From: Rhipidocladum racemiflorum
Taxonomy: Eukaryota > Streptophyta > Magnoliopsida > Poales > Poaceae
Reading direction: 5' to 3'
Assembly: GCA_036346355.1 (NCBI GenBank)
Contig: CM070572.1
Location: forward strand, 12,283,001 to 12,347,000
DNA length: 64,000 bases
Both the position numbers and the translations under genes were made by a program. Every line of letters begins with the position of its first letter. Position 1 is the stretch's first letter. Below, piece after piece: positions 22,122 to 34,699 of this stretch. The notes beneath the pieces were generated by a model that was not told where the DNA came from, made no database searches, and saw only the letters and a program-made list of their open reading frames with translations.

Positions 22122-25100
22122 ATGGAGAGCATGGGTTCATCTCAGCGTAATTCTTACCCAAAGGTGGAATACTGAATTACCCCTCTCTTTTTTACTACCA
22201 TTTTACTTTTTATTCAAACATGTAGTGTGTGGTTGTATTCCACTATCATGCAAGTGGAAACCCTCTTTGCATTTGGTCAGACGTTCGTGTTCCTTTTCAT
22301 GATCCTAATTTTTGCCCTCTGTTTCATGGTTAGTCATGCTAATTGCTAAGTTTAAGACAAGTAAACCATTGAAGTTATTACTTATTACAAAAGTTGGGCT
22401 AAAAATATCCATATAAAGGGAAAAGAACAAACTGTCACATTGTAAGGTATGGAAACCTGACAATAAAAAAGGGTCAGCTCATTTTGCCAGGAACGTTTAG
22501 AATAAGTAATAGGCTTATGCACGTGATTTAGTGATGTGGACCTGTTGGAACCGGTGGCAGCCCTAGCATATGAGAGAACAATCACAGCAAGCACACAAGA
22601 TACATGGGCATTTTTTTGCGAGGTTCTTTCTAGCTTACTCTTAGACCTATTTTGCTGGATGTGTACGAGTGTCATTCATATTTGTCCTTTCCATTTCATC
22701 TTCTTGTATGTTCTATCTTTTATGTTTATTGTTCAATTATTTTGCTTTGTTAGGTTCACAGCTCAATGTGCACTGAGCTGACGATGATGTTAGATAAAAT
22801 CTCCTCCATTCTTCCATCAATTGAGTCAGCTCGACCAGGGTGTAAAGCGGGTATACAGGAATTGTGCAACCTATACAATATGGTTGAGAAAGGGAAACTC
22901 GTAATTCAGCACTGCATCGAATGTAGTAAGCTCTACTTGGTATGTTATTCCTTTGTTGGTGGGAAACTTAAGATTCTAATATGCTACATTTATTGTTGAT
23001 TTCCTGAATTTTTTGTGATTATTTAACGATTTTTAGTATTTATGTTTCAGGCTATTACTGGAGAGGCAATTGTATTGCGGTGTGAAAGGATCAGAGACTC
23101 ACTTAGGCGGAGCTTGTTCCTGATTCAGAATATGGTCCCACCAGCATTAGCTAATCAGGTTAGTTGATTTGGTTCGATGTTTTACTCTCTATTTTGTCGG
23201 TGTCACAAACTCAATTTATGCCACTATGTATAGATTACAGGAGAAAATGATCAGCTATTCTCATGCGCACAAGTTGTACATGGTTTTCTTATAACCTATA
23301 AAACAAAGTGCCACTGAAACACCTCTAGTTTCTTGGACATCGATTTCATCTTCCATGGCCACCAATAGATTGTTCTTTTTTAGGTTCTCCAAACCTAATT
23401 CTTTAAAATAGTGTAAGTTAACTTGAAATAGTTTTGTAGAAGCACATCTGCACATGCAGTAAATGGCAAATAAATCAGAATATGCTTCTGTTAACTTGCA
23501 GGTGCTCTGTGGGACTATGCATATAGCTTTATCCTATAATTTCATGTATTACTACGATAGCATATTCACTACTACTTCCCTTAGCTTGGTTGTTTACTAC
23601 ATTGCTATTTAACACAGATTGCTGACGTCCATAATGATCTTCGGGATGTGAAGTTCATTGTTGATCCAATGGAAGAAGAGGCTGGGAAAACCATTTTAGA
23701 GATGCTTCGGCAGTCCAATGCAACTGAAGAACTTGAACTTGAGACATTCCTGCAGGCAGCTTCAAAGTTAAACCTGACATCTCCTAAAGCTATTTTAATT
23801 GAAAGAAGAGCAATCAAGAAACTGCTCGATAAGATTAGTGGCACAGATCCAAAAAAGGAGGGGGTCCTTAAGTTATTTCTGTATCTTGTTAAAAAACATG
23901 GAAAGAACATCAAACCAGACACTGGTGATCAGAATGAAAAATTGCAAGCTGAAAATCAGTCTTTGACTCCAAGCTTAAGTTTTGCTAGCGATGCTAGTAC
24001 TCCTTGGAAATGCTACACACCCACAGACTTTCAGAGATATGAGGATCAGAGTAGTATTTCTGGAGCATCCACACCACCTGCAGAGTTCTGCTGCCCAATG
24101 TCAACAAAGCTAATGCATGATCCTGTGATAATAACATCTGGACAGACTTATGAAAAAGAGTGTATTGAGAAATGGTTCAATGAGGGATATGACACTTGTC
24201 CCAGGACACAGATAAAGCTAGAGAACTTATCGATGATTCCAAATACTTGCATGAGGGATCTCATTTGCAGTTGGTCCAAGGAGCATGGTTCCACAATCTC
24301 CGATTTCCTTCCACCCAGCAAAAATGATTACAGTTACTTGCCGGAGCAATTGCATGGTCACTCTGTGTCAAGTTTGCATAATGTTTCAGTACCTCTCATT
24401 GCTGGGAATGCCAGGGATTTTGTGATTGATAACATCAATTCATCTGTTGCGTTATCTGATGCCAGTTATGTCTCAGATTCATCCCATGTGAGGGATATGG
24501 AGGATCTGAAAGATAGTTTCTCTCAGCTCTCTTGGAATGCAGACTATCAGAGGTATCTGTCATTCCACAACTTCAACCAGGACATGTTCCTGAGGTTCTT
24601 TTGCGAGCTGTCCAAGCTCCCATTAGAACTCCAAGGCAGCTCCATTAAAGATTTGAAGAGCATACTTGGTGATGAAAATGAGCTTTCATGTGCTATGGTT
24701 TCCAATGGATTTGTAGAAGCATTCCTCGAATTCTTGATAAATGATAGTGGCAGCTACAGTATGCAAGCTCAGAGAGCTGGATTTCAGTTTTTTCTTGCTT
24801 TTCTTTCGAATAGCAGGTAAGAGCACTTTGCCTGATAAATCCGCACCATCATGTCATTAATTTTAAATTGGGACTTCAGTACGATACATGCTTTTCCACT
24901 TTTATCATAAAAGGGCAAAGTAGGGTTAGACTTTCTATCTTCCTGATCTACTAAGTTTATCTATCCTACTAGTTGGTTGCTCTTGGGTAGTTAGTTTTAT
25001 TCATACGTAAGGTCCCATGGGAACATTCTCAAAGACATTTTCATCTGATATGTAGGACTAAGATTCTGCACATGAATGAAGCAGCACTCCGTTTGATCAC

Positions 25101-25830
25101 ATCCTTTCTTGATTCTGAGCTAAAAATCGAAGCTTTGTTGGTACTGCATGAACTGGTTCAGCACCCGAGTTGTCGCCAATCCCATCTGATGGCCTCTGTT
25201 ATTACTCCTCCAGTGTTCAAAATATTGGCATCTGAAGATACCAAGGGCCTTGAACTTTCCTTAAAGATTATCTGTGATCTTTCATCTGATGCTGATGTAA
25301 AATCTTACCTGATTTCTCTGGGAATAGTCTCAAAGCTGCCTCCCATTTTTGCTGAAGGAAGCTTCGCCGAGTGTTGCTTGAAGATTTTGCGAAACTTATG
25401 CGATATGGAAGAAGCCACAGTGCTTATTACCAGAACTGATCGATGTCTTGGTTCCATTGCAGAATATCTGGACACAGGAAGCCCTAAAGAACGGGAGCAT
25501 GCAGTGGTTATCCTTTTGTCAATATGCTCCCATAGTATTGATGATTGTTTACTTGTAATGAAGGAGGGTGTAATCCCTGCCCTTGTGGACTTGTCAGTTA
25601 ATGGAATTGATGAAGCAAAGAGTTGTTCTGTCAGGCTACTTCATCTTCTCAGGGATCTGAGGCGAAGCGACCAGTTTAGTAACTCATGTTCACAAGAAGT
25701 GGCTTCCACAGATGTGGTAGAGGATCCTCCTGACAGCTCAATTCGCAAACAGCCAATATCAAAGTCATCTCGTTTTTTCCAAAGAAAGTTGAACATTTTC
25801 TCGAAACATCGGTCACTTACGCTGTTTTGA
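22122..25830 (+). CDS. U-box domain E3 ubiquitin ligase with ARM-like repeats (plant PUB family)
   Basis: Five coding exons: 22122-22163, 22754-22939, 23051-23158, 23618-24816 and 25056-25830. All junctions are GT/AG and phases agree, giving 769 residues. The first exon codes only 14 residues, starting MESMGSSQ; the donor AAG|GTGGAA is weak, so that start is inferred. Residues 15-250 match the plant PUB N-terminal region (VHSSMCTELTMMLDK, ECSKLYLAITGEA, EEEAGKTILEMLRQS). The U-box is at about 268-340 (FCCPMSTKLMHDPVIITSGQ, then CIEKWF and TCPRTQ). The C-terminal half, to residue 769, is helical and ARM-like (ALLVLHELVQHPSC, EHAVVILLSICSHS). In this family the U-box recruits the E2 and the ARM region binds substrate. 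It resembles the PUB5/PUB6/PUB45 group. No disruption was seen, so it is probably functional. Confidence 0.92.
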
Positions 25831-26086
25831 AAATTGGCAAAGGTCGACTGAGTTGGTAGTCCTTGTACATGTTACAACGCTAACCGTTTTTGCGTAGATG
25901 GTAGCAGTTGTATTGCCCAAATGAAATGCTTGATGAGATGATATTCTTCATCTGAAATTTTGAAAATTGGCAAAGGTCGATTGAGTTGGTAGTCCTTGTA
26001 CATATTACAACGCTAACCGTTTTTGTATAGATGGTAGCAGTTGTATTGCCCAAATGAACTGCTTGATGAGATGATATTCTTCATCC
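25828..26086 (+). repeat. 133-bp tandem duplication of the U-box gene 3' UTR
   Basis: TGAAAATTGGCAAAGGTCGA starts at 25828, where TGA is the stop codon of the gene. It recurs at 25961 and runs in parallel through GTAGTCCTTGTACAT and GAGATGATATTCTTCATC to 26086. Only a few substitutions separate the copies, so the event is recent. The second copy carries a duplicated stop region and 3' UTR. Confidence 0.93.
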
Positions 26087-26626
26087 TCATGAATTTCAGT
26101 AGAGTTTGATTAGCAGTTGTTATGCATCTTGCTGTGTGTAAAAAGTAAATGCAGCAGGTATAGTTAATATTTTTTTGGCAAAAAAATTTGCCCTTTTGTT
26201 TTCTGCTGCTCCATGGTAGCTGGAAAGCCTGAAAAGAAGTTTATCTTATCTTAACAAACCAGGACAAGTGGTTCATCCTTTTGTTGGAGTTATTTTTGTT
26301 CCTTTTATGCCTAGTATGTGATAGTAGCTGATTTGGCCCATGGTCTTACAAGTCTATTACTGATCACTGTAATTTTGGGTGGACATTTGCTTTTCACGTG
26401 TTATGTTGTAGTAGAGTGTTTAGAAGTTAAAAGAACTCACCATTTATTTGTCATCTCGAGCATGGCCTTAGGTATTTTCAATTTTTTTATGATGTTCCAG
26501 ATACAAACAAGTTGCCATCGGTCAGCTGGAGCTGTTCTGTTGTACTCTTAAACAATTGGTAGCATCATCACCGTATAAGATACAATCATGCATGCCCTTT
26601 TGAAGTCCACATTTTTGTGGGCCTCT
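26087..26626. other. downstream flank of the U-box gene, no gene seen
   Basis: AT-rich with short frames only. It presumably includes the true 3' UTR end of the U-box transcript. Confidence 0.4.
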
Positions 26627-26968
26627 ATTTTTGGTATTAAATACCAACTATGGGTTTCATGTGTATACAATACTAGTTCTATAATCAATGGCTAGTACAC
26701 ACATTTACAAATTTAAATCACATTCATACACAGGGTTCTCAAATACATGGATAGGAATAAGTTTCATATAATAAGGCCAAAAGGCCGAATAGAGTGCAGT
26801 GGAAGATACAAATACTTGGCAGTATGCTTTGCTCAAATATCCCACAGGCAACTAACAAGGTATAAACCCTAGAAAGTCTCATCAAGGCATTCCCCGTAAC
26901 CTGCATCATAGATTTTGTTGTCAGGGTTTTCTGAACCTTCATCTAAAAACAACAACAGTAGCAAGGTT

Positions 26969-26985
26969 GAGTACATTATGTACTT
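26969..26985 (-). repeat. GAGTAC hairpin near the LTR end
   Basis: GAGTAC-ATTAT-GTACTT, a short inverted repeat about 337 bases from the element end. The same arrangement is at 16344-16361, 311-328 bases before the end of the other block. Confidence 0.6.
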
Positions 26986-28621
26986 AGCAAGACTTGAAGT
27001 GTTCACAAACCTATACTAAATGCAGGTTGTATCAAAGGATAAGCTTCCGTGATTATTTTGCATAAAGCCAATTGAATTGTAAATACTAAATAGTAGATTA
27101 AAAGCGAAAATCTATAAAAGCGGTTTGATAGGTATATAAAATGACAAGTAAGAATATCATAAATATAACAACTCACAGTTTCTCTATGAATGTAAGAATC
27201 GAACCATTCCTTGTCATCATATGGCATAAAAATCTGAAACAAGACTTTCCCAACAAATATTCTCAAATCAACCCATTTTATGAAATATTAAAACTTCTAA
27301 CTCGTGCTGGTGCACCAAGACTCCCATGACCACAGGAATGGCTTTTCGAAAAGATTTCCACTCTGCAGAGGGGTACAGCTTTACCCACAAGATATGATAA
27401 ACTCTTTTTGCATTGCAATTTAATATACTTTCTTTGGTGTGCCGCAGAGAAATCATAGCCGAACTGTTACATTACCTAGTCCTAACTTTGTACCAGCCTG
27501 GTGACGACAAACCCTTGCTATGGTATAAATAAATATTCACATCAATTATATAAAGATTTTGAGCTCAATATAAATCGGTAACCATTTCTCCCCATAGCAA
27601 GGCGTACACCATTGCATCGATATGCATTTACCTACACTATAGTGTGGACGCCCCTTACAAGCAATCCGTCTCAGAATGCATGTTCTACTCCAGCCTACCA
27701 AAGTGCAAAGCTAGTTATAAGTAACTTAATAGGCTAAGGCTGTCCCATACCAGCCTTGTGGTTGCACCGATTTTCTTGGGTTTAACGAACACTACATTCG
27801 GTCCTTAACTGACCCAGGCGAGAAACTCCCCCTAAACTACGTGGAAGTCCATTCCTCGCACATCCAGCTATTGCCATATCTCGTCCGTGTTGATTCATAG
27901 TTTTATTTTTCATTTTTATACCGAAATACCAGTACCACAATTCCCATTATGTCCAAAATTCCATTTCGTTTACAATAGCATAACCAACCATTTGTGTTCC
28001 CATTTCTAAAGCATGCTAAGCAATGCATGTAATAAGCATGTATACCCATTTCAGCACTATCATGTGTCTAACCATTATTTAGGGTTGTCAAGGTTCACAT
28101 ATCAACAATGATTAAGGAAATCCCACAATAAAAGTTATATCTACCATGGCCCATAATATAGCAGTGTTTATAAAACATAACACATGCATAAAAGTTTTAA
28201 TAAAACAATTTCAAAATGCTGGGATCAACATGATCAAAGGGGGTGTTTGCCTTGTTTGTTGAATCCAGTGGTGAAGTCGGGATCGTCGGTGATAGTATCC
28301 GAAACATCAGGGTCTACGCGCCATTTTTCAAGAAGCAAAGCGAATAACCAATTTCAATAAGGGCAACAAGAAAACAAATATACATGAGGCAAAAATAAGT
28401 CAAATAAAATCATAATAAAACCATTCATGAAAACAAGTGTGAGTGTGTGTGTGGGGTCGGCAAGGGTTAGGGTTTGGTTCTAACTACTAATGTAGGGCAC
28501 ACAACTGTGATTTACGAAAGTTAAAATTTTATTTTACGAATTCAAGAGGCCAAAATTGTACACATGTACAAGTTTATTTTCATATTCAAGAGGCTAAAAT
28601 TGTGTGGATTTATAAAGTTGA

Positions 28622-28901
28622 GGCCCCGTTTGGCAACTTGGAACCGAGCTGTTTCTACTAGAATCTGGGAGAAACTCAGCCAAACGGGCTAAAACTCGGA
28701 ATGATTCTCCTCGAAACGTTTCTTCTTTTTCCACGTCGTGGCTGAATCACCCTCAACCCCGTTTCACTAGTTTCTACTAGAATCTAGAACTGTACCAAAC
28801 GGTTTGCAGAAAGTGATTCTGATTCTACCTGAAACGTTTCTACCAAGAATCTGGAACTGTTTCCATTTCTACTAGAATCTGGAACCGTACCAAACGGGGC
28901 C
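28622..28901. mobile_element. Tourist-like MITE nested in the LTR block
   Basis: The ends GGCCCCGTTTGG (28622) and CCAAACGGGGCC (ending 28901) are perfect inverse 12-mers. TGA flanks both sides, a 3-bp target duplication. Inside, TTTCTACTAGAATCTGG recurs four times. Length is 280 bp. Confidence 0.85.
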
Positions 28902-30142
28902 TGAGACAAGGTTGTCAAGTAGTATTTCATGTGCAAAAAAGTGCTCATCCAGATCAATTGATTCTATAGTTATGAATAATTTCATCCTCAACAGTAACAA
29001 AAACATGAATTAAGGTTTATTCTCAGTCATTATTACAGAGATGAGGTCTTAAGATTTCCAATGATTTAAATGACTAATTTTTATGACTATTAAAGTTTAA
29101 TCATAAGGTTATGATCAAAAGGACTTACATGATCTAACTCACAAGATTAAGTGGCATACTAAAGCACAAGAGATAAAGTGTTAAGCTACTGCTACAGAGT
29201 ACAAAATTAGAATAGTTTAAAGTCATAGGTTCTAGTTTCCAAGTTAAATGAAGCTCATTTGCGTTAATCATGAACATCTAAACTTTAAACTACACATGAA
29301 ATGACCTTGTAGTGCACTTATGTTCAAGTAAGGTATAAGCCTAAATATTTTTACATAAATGGATGGAGTACCATTTTATGAAAGCATAGAAACTAGTTTT
29401 ACTAAATTTGAAGTTTATCTGCACTAGTTACAAGCATTTCAAATTTGAATGCATCGAAAAGAATCTAATCACAAATTTTGTGCAAACTAAGTCCAAATTT
29501 AAATGATTTTACATACTTGGAAATATAATGACCTCAGGAACATGACGAAATTAGTTTCACTAAGTTTAGAGACTATCTGAATTTTTTTACATTAGACATG
29601 TGTTAGGCCTAGAGTTTAAATTTGAATTTTGAATACTATATAGTGGACAAATTGAAGATATTTTTCTATAATCAAAATCTACATGATTTTACAAAAATTT
29701 AGAAACTGGTTTGACTAGATTTGGAGCTCGAATGTGAAAGTTATAAGCAAATAAATGCTCTTGGGTTTGGAAAAATAGCCTAAATGAGAAATACGCTTTC
29801 TTACTGCGAAAGTGTACTTTGTCTTCGGTTAGAACTGGGCTCACGTGCGCACACACTAACAAGGCAGCCCCACTGTCAGTGACCCGAGAGCGAAGGTGAC
29901 TCAGGGGAGCTCGTCGACGGCGATCTCCCTCGGCCGGAACTATGGAGAGTAAGAGGGGAGGTCTAAGGTACTAGTGCACGACTCAAGTGTGGCTGGAATC
30001 GACCAGAGGGTAGCCCTCACCGGAGCAGTGCAGCAGTGAGAAGCCTGATTAGCCGGTGAAGAAAATGAAGTGTGCTCAAGCTCGGGGAAAGGGATGGCAA
30101 GTATATAGGGATCATGAGGGCCCCGAATAAATACCTTGTGGT

Positions 30143-30883
30143 TAGGGATGGCAATCTTACCTGATTACTCATGTACTCGCGGGTAAAAACCCTAATAGAG
30201 GTAGGTATGTTCCTCTTTTATTGCCCGCGGGAATGTTTATGGGGGGGGGCAAACTTTACTCGACGGGTAAATGGGTATGAGTATGGGGGAGCTCCACCCG
30301 TACCCATTTTGCACGATTGCCCGCCACCTTCTACTGACATGTGGGCCACAATAGACATCTAGTTGGGCCCTTGATCTCCAATTTGTGGTACCTCATATTA
30401 GTAATTTGTGATTGGTGATGCCGTTATGGACGATTTGTAATGAGTGTGATGATTGATGATTTATTTCTATTTTAATTATTGAACTTGAGCATGTGTGATG
30501 ACTAATGAACTATTTTCATTTTAATTGTTAAACTTGAGCATCAGTGTGTCATTTGTCTGCATGTATTATTTTAATTCTTATCCCTATGTGCATTTGAAAT
30601 TTTGAATAATTGATAATCATTCTTCAATCCACACAATATAGCTGATTCCCACAATTTCATAAAAATATTGTATCGGTACCATTGCTCATTAGCTCCTAGT
30701 GCCATTTGGTTGGAAGGATTATTAATGGTGATAGGTAAACGGGTATACCCGCGGGCGATGGGTCTGGACAAGATTCTTTACCCGCCACCCTTCGTGGGTA
30801 TACCCGTGGGGAGGGAGTTTATCTGGCGGGCACGGGTATGGGCGAGCACTACCCGTACCCGTCACATCCGATTGCCATCCCTA
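30143..30883. mobile_element. non-autonomous hAT element nested in the LTR block
   Basis: The termini TAGGGATGGCAATC (30143) and the inverse GATTGCCATCCCTA (ending 30883) are perfect 14-mers. The flanks CTTGTGGT and CTTGCGGT match 7 of 8, fitting the hAT 8-bp target duplication. Length is 741 bp with no transposase; many CGGGTA and TACCCG words are arranged in inverted order near the ends. Confidence 0.9.
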
Positions 30884-31187
30884 CTTGCGGTGCTAGAGGT
30901 GGGCCGAGCGAGTGTAGCACCGAGCAATCGGTCTTGGAGAAGAGGAGGGCGGTGCGGCAGGGCTTCAGTGGTCTGAGCTGAAAATTGAAGTGAGGGTCAA
31001 GACCATGGAGTCCTAGGAGGGTTTGGGGTTGAATGAATTGAAGAATTGCTTATTGAGGCCGACGAATTGCTCGGACTTTGCACTGCTCTACCCAGTGGTC
31101 GGTGAGCTCAGTGAAATGCCAATTGCGAGCTCTTGGCCTTAGGAGGATAGAGCAGTGTGGGGGAAATTTGGGTGGTCAAAATGGGGC

Positions 31188-31195
31188 TTAAATAG
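31188..31195 (-). promoter_or_regulatory. TATA-like box of the minus LTR block
   Basis: On the minus strand CTATTTAAGCCCCATT is followed by a C-rich leader. It corresponds in position and context to CTATAAAAGCCCCCTC at 14287-14302. Confidence 0.35.
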
Positions 31196-32541
31196 TTGGG
31201 TGAGTGGATTTTTGCATGGTCCGCGGTTTGGTCAGAGGAATGGCGACAAAGCGCTGAGCAGCTAGGCGAAACTTGGGGCTTTCGGTGAAGCAAGCTCATG
31301 CGCGTGTGCAACAGCTCAGCGGCCAAGTTCCAAGGGTGCCTCGGTTCGCTGCCATGGCAGAGGAGTGACAATGCAGAGAGCCGCCACAGCAGGAAATTCA
31401 CGAGCGAGGCAGCTACCGCGGCAGAGAAGGGAGGCGGCCGAGGCTGAGCTACCGGGGCAGCGCGCGTGTGGAGGAAAAAGGGTTTCTGCAGCAGAAGGTT
31501 GGCGAGACGTGGTGCCGGTCAACTGCATTGGTGAGCACGGGCCGTAGAGAGGTCGCCGCGGTAGAAGAAATCGGTGACCAGAACAGCCACGGCGGCGTGG
31601 GTAGAAGAAAAGAGGGTGCTGCAGCAGAGAAACATAGCAAAGTGGCAAAGAGCTTTGGTGAGATGGAGCGAGACGGTGCCGAACTGCTAACGTGACAAAG
31701 GAAACCGAAGGCGGAGCACTGCCACGGCGGAAAACCGGAAGAAGAAAGGCTGCCGCGGCAGAGCTCGCGCAAGAAGAAGAAAGGAAGGAGAGAAAGGAGT
31801 GGCTGACGGTTGGGCCACGAGGGTCCACATGGCAGAGGACAGGGACACAAGAGACTATCAAGTGGACCCCAAGTGGCAGTGAAGCAAGAGGAAAAGGGAA
31901 TTTTCAATTTTCTGATTTTTTGGACAACAAGCACATTCAGATTTATTTGAGCTAGCAAATCATTACAGGAATTTTTGGGAATTTTTTTAAGTATCCTAAT
32001 ATCATATTTAAACTACCATAAAATTTTCATTGAAATATTGCGTTTCAATTAATTCTAAAAATTCTGACAAGGCCTTTGTCAGAATTATGACTTTTCTGAA
32101 ATTGAATTTTATGAGGCTTCAAATCTTGTTCAATGATTTTGAAAATTTTACTGTTCTATCTCAGTATTATTCAGATTCTAATATAAAAATTTCATGCAAA
32201 TATAATGTGTCAACAATTCTACAAAAATCTGACATTGTTGTAGGTCCAAATATCAAGTTGCTGCTTTTGATTTTCTAAAGGCATTAATTCAATTCAAAAC
32301 ATTAATTTTTTTTTGCAGAGATGACCCACAAAATATTTGGGATCCAAACATATTTTTCTCAAATTTTTGATTCACTTGATTCGAATCTTAGGGTCAAAAT
32401 CTTCCTTCTAAGTCAAATAAAAGAAATTTCTGGAAATAAATCCAAGAAAAACACAAAGAAAATATAATTCAAATTAAGATCATAATTCATATTTAAAATT
32501 TTAAATCCTTTTCTTTTTTTATTTGAGGATGTTACAATTTT

Positions 32542-33507
32542 CCATTCTTGTTGCCAATTGTTGAATGCTCTGATGCTCTGAACTTATCTTTAGACAGTGC
32601 TGGAAAGAGTTGAGTATTTGTTACTTTTGTCATTGCACGATCGCTGGAAATCAGGAGTTATGTCGGTTTCACTCATCATGATGGCTCAGGCACTAGTACA
32701 TCCAGGTGTAGCTCAATAACTCCAGATCGGGACCTCAGTTCGATTGTATGTTCGTCCACTGATCATTTACTGTCGGAATTCGATGCATGGAACCTAGCTG
32801 CACCATCACCATCTCTCTCTCCATTCCCCAGCGTTTCAGAGTTGAGACGCGAACACGTTCGCATTCTGAACCTGGCATGTGCATGTATGTTGCTGGAGTT
32901 CTCAATCTGATTTCATTCCACCTTCCTCCCTGAATGTTCCTTTTTCTTTTCAGCCTCATTTCATGACAGAGAGGGGAGCACACTCCTCGTTGATGCTATG
33001 GTCACATGGTGGCTACACCTTGTCCAATTCTGCAACTTTCAGATCACCATTGCACATTGGATGCATGCCTTCTTTTCTCTGCCTGGTGATCATGTCATCA
33101 CCTTCATCTTTGGCACAAGGGGAAGCAAGAAGCTACAAGCAGTAGATGACGGTAATCCAGCATGTTCTCCATACTCCATACATGTTCGGAAACACCGCCG
33201 TTTTGGCTGTTTGTGGACCTTGTGTCACTCGCCTATGCCGCTTGACTGCCTGCCGGTCTTGGCTTGATCAATCTCTCCGGTGCACATCCTGCCTTGTCAA
33301 GGTGCAGTGGAATCACCCAGCTGCTCGATCGGTGCAGTACAGTATCGCAATACCTCTGCTCTGCTGTGTCTTAACTGCATAGTACGCAGATTAGTGCCCG
33401 GTTTCATCAATGTTCAGTACTGTCATGTTTCGGAACTCTCTCTCTCTCTTGCTGAAGCTTTGAGCCTCCGTGCAGAATTCAGAGTGGATCACAACTCTCT
33501 CTCTCTA

Positions 33508-33539
<32 letters not shown>

Positions 33540-34379
33540 TCTCTCTGCCTGCCCAAGTTAAGTGCACCGAGCCGAAGCATCCCTTTTGCTGGTGAGTGCG
33601 CAGCAAACACGCTTGCTTTCGTGTTTGGCCCTCCGAGGCTGCGAGTGACAAGGAGCAAGAAATGGTGGCAGCCGCGGGAGATGACGTGACTGCTCGCTTC
33701 TGTCGATCAGGGAGGTGCTTAGGCTTAGGCTTAGCTGCTCCTAATGGAGGTGCAAGTGGCGACATGTTCTGTCTTGATGAGGACTTCGGTTAAGTAAAAT
33801 GCAAGGTTAAGAGGATCGATGGGCGGTGTTGGGTTGCTGCAGGATAAGATTTCCAGTGGCACACGCGGCCGGCAGCCCTGACGAGAGGACTCTCTGTGCA
33901 GCGACAGCGAGTAGTTGTGCCGACACCGTGATTTGATTATATTTGTGGGAATTAAAATGAAATGCTCTGCAGATTTGTTAGTGGAAACGTGGTGCACCCC
34001 AAGGCAAGGATATACACCATTGAAAATGACTTGAACTGGCGAAATTGATTGCGCCGTTCGATATTGCAAATATTGTATTTGTCGTATAACTCAACTGCAC
34101 ATGGAAAATATAATTATTTTTGCTATACAATTGTGTCGGTTGTAATATCAAGGTCTTATTAACCCATACATTATAATCTAGGCACACTAAAATAAGTGGT
34201 ACACATCCTTCTCTTAAACCCTCGATTAGTGAGGGAGTTTCTATATTTTTTATTTTTAAGGATTAATATGGAAATTTCTAGCCCTTACAACGAAGGAGAC
34301 GCTGTAGATCTCATCAATTGTTTTTATTTATATAGCTACCTCTCTGTAAAGGTTTACACTGTTCATACCTTTAATTAAT
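32542..34379. other. intergenic; CT microsatellite, otherwise nothing recognised
   Basis: A (CT)n tract with CTAT interruptions covers about 33495-33546, plus a shorter CT run at 33437-33450. Frames at 32879-33267 overlap but match nothing known. No transposon ends found. Confidence 0.4.
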
Positions 34380-34410
34380 ACTCCCTCTATCTAAGTTCAT
34401 ATGCCGCATT
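34380..34410. repeat. single Stowaway-type terminus
   Basis: TACTCCCTCTATCTAAGTTC matches the Stowaway end (TA plus CTCCCTC) but no inverse partner was found nearby. It is probably a truncated element. Confidence 0.4.
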
Positions 34411-34499
34411 TTTTTAATTTAATTGTAAAAACAATTAAATTGAATATGTAAAAAAGATAATAGACAACAAAAATTCGCGTCGAAGAAAACTTAGAGCTG

Positions 34500-34690
34500 T
34501 TTGACAGTACACTAAATTGAATATGAATCGTTCATTCTTTTCAATCCAATGGATCAGATTAACTAGAACTTACTTATACTTTCTCTGGTAGTAGAGTGCT
34601 AAAAATGCCCTTAATAAATCAATGATTAAATCCGATTTCTACTATCCATTATATAATACCAGCATAATACATCGTAAAATTTCTTAGAAC
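34500..34690. mobile_element. second full-length copy of the Mutator-type MITE
   Basis: It aligns throughout with 18138-18328: AGTACACTAAATTGAATATG, then GTTCATTCTTTTCAATCCAA, GGTAGTAGAG and ATCGTAAAATTTCTT at the end. Terminal repeats are degenerate and flanking duplications are imperfect (AAAACTTA and GAACTTA), so it is older. Confidence 0.75.
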
Positions 34691-34699
34691 TTAAACTTG

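Larger units (their letters stand above)
26632..32536 (-). mobile_element. large non-coding LTR-type element or LTR, minus orientation
   Basis: On the minus strand it starts TGTAACATCCTCAAAT at 32536, a typical grass gypsy LTR start. It has a TATTTAAG box at 31188-31195 with a GC-rich leader and a GAGTAC-GTACTT hairpin at 26969-26985, and ends near 26632. ATTTT flanks both sides (26627-26631 and 32537-32541), a 5-bp target duplication, though low-complexity. No gag-pol was found in 5.9 kb. About 1 kb is nested insertions. It could be a large solo LTR or a LARD-like element; no second LTR copy was found inside. Confidence 0.5.

Noticed and set aside
31316..31958. Long minus-strand frames (181 and 169 codons) in the GC-rich part of the LTR block
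   Set aside because: Two overlapping frames open through GC composition, Ser/Leu/Pro-rich, no domain, lying inside an LTR-type leader.
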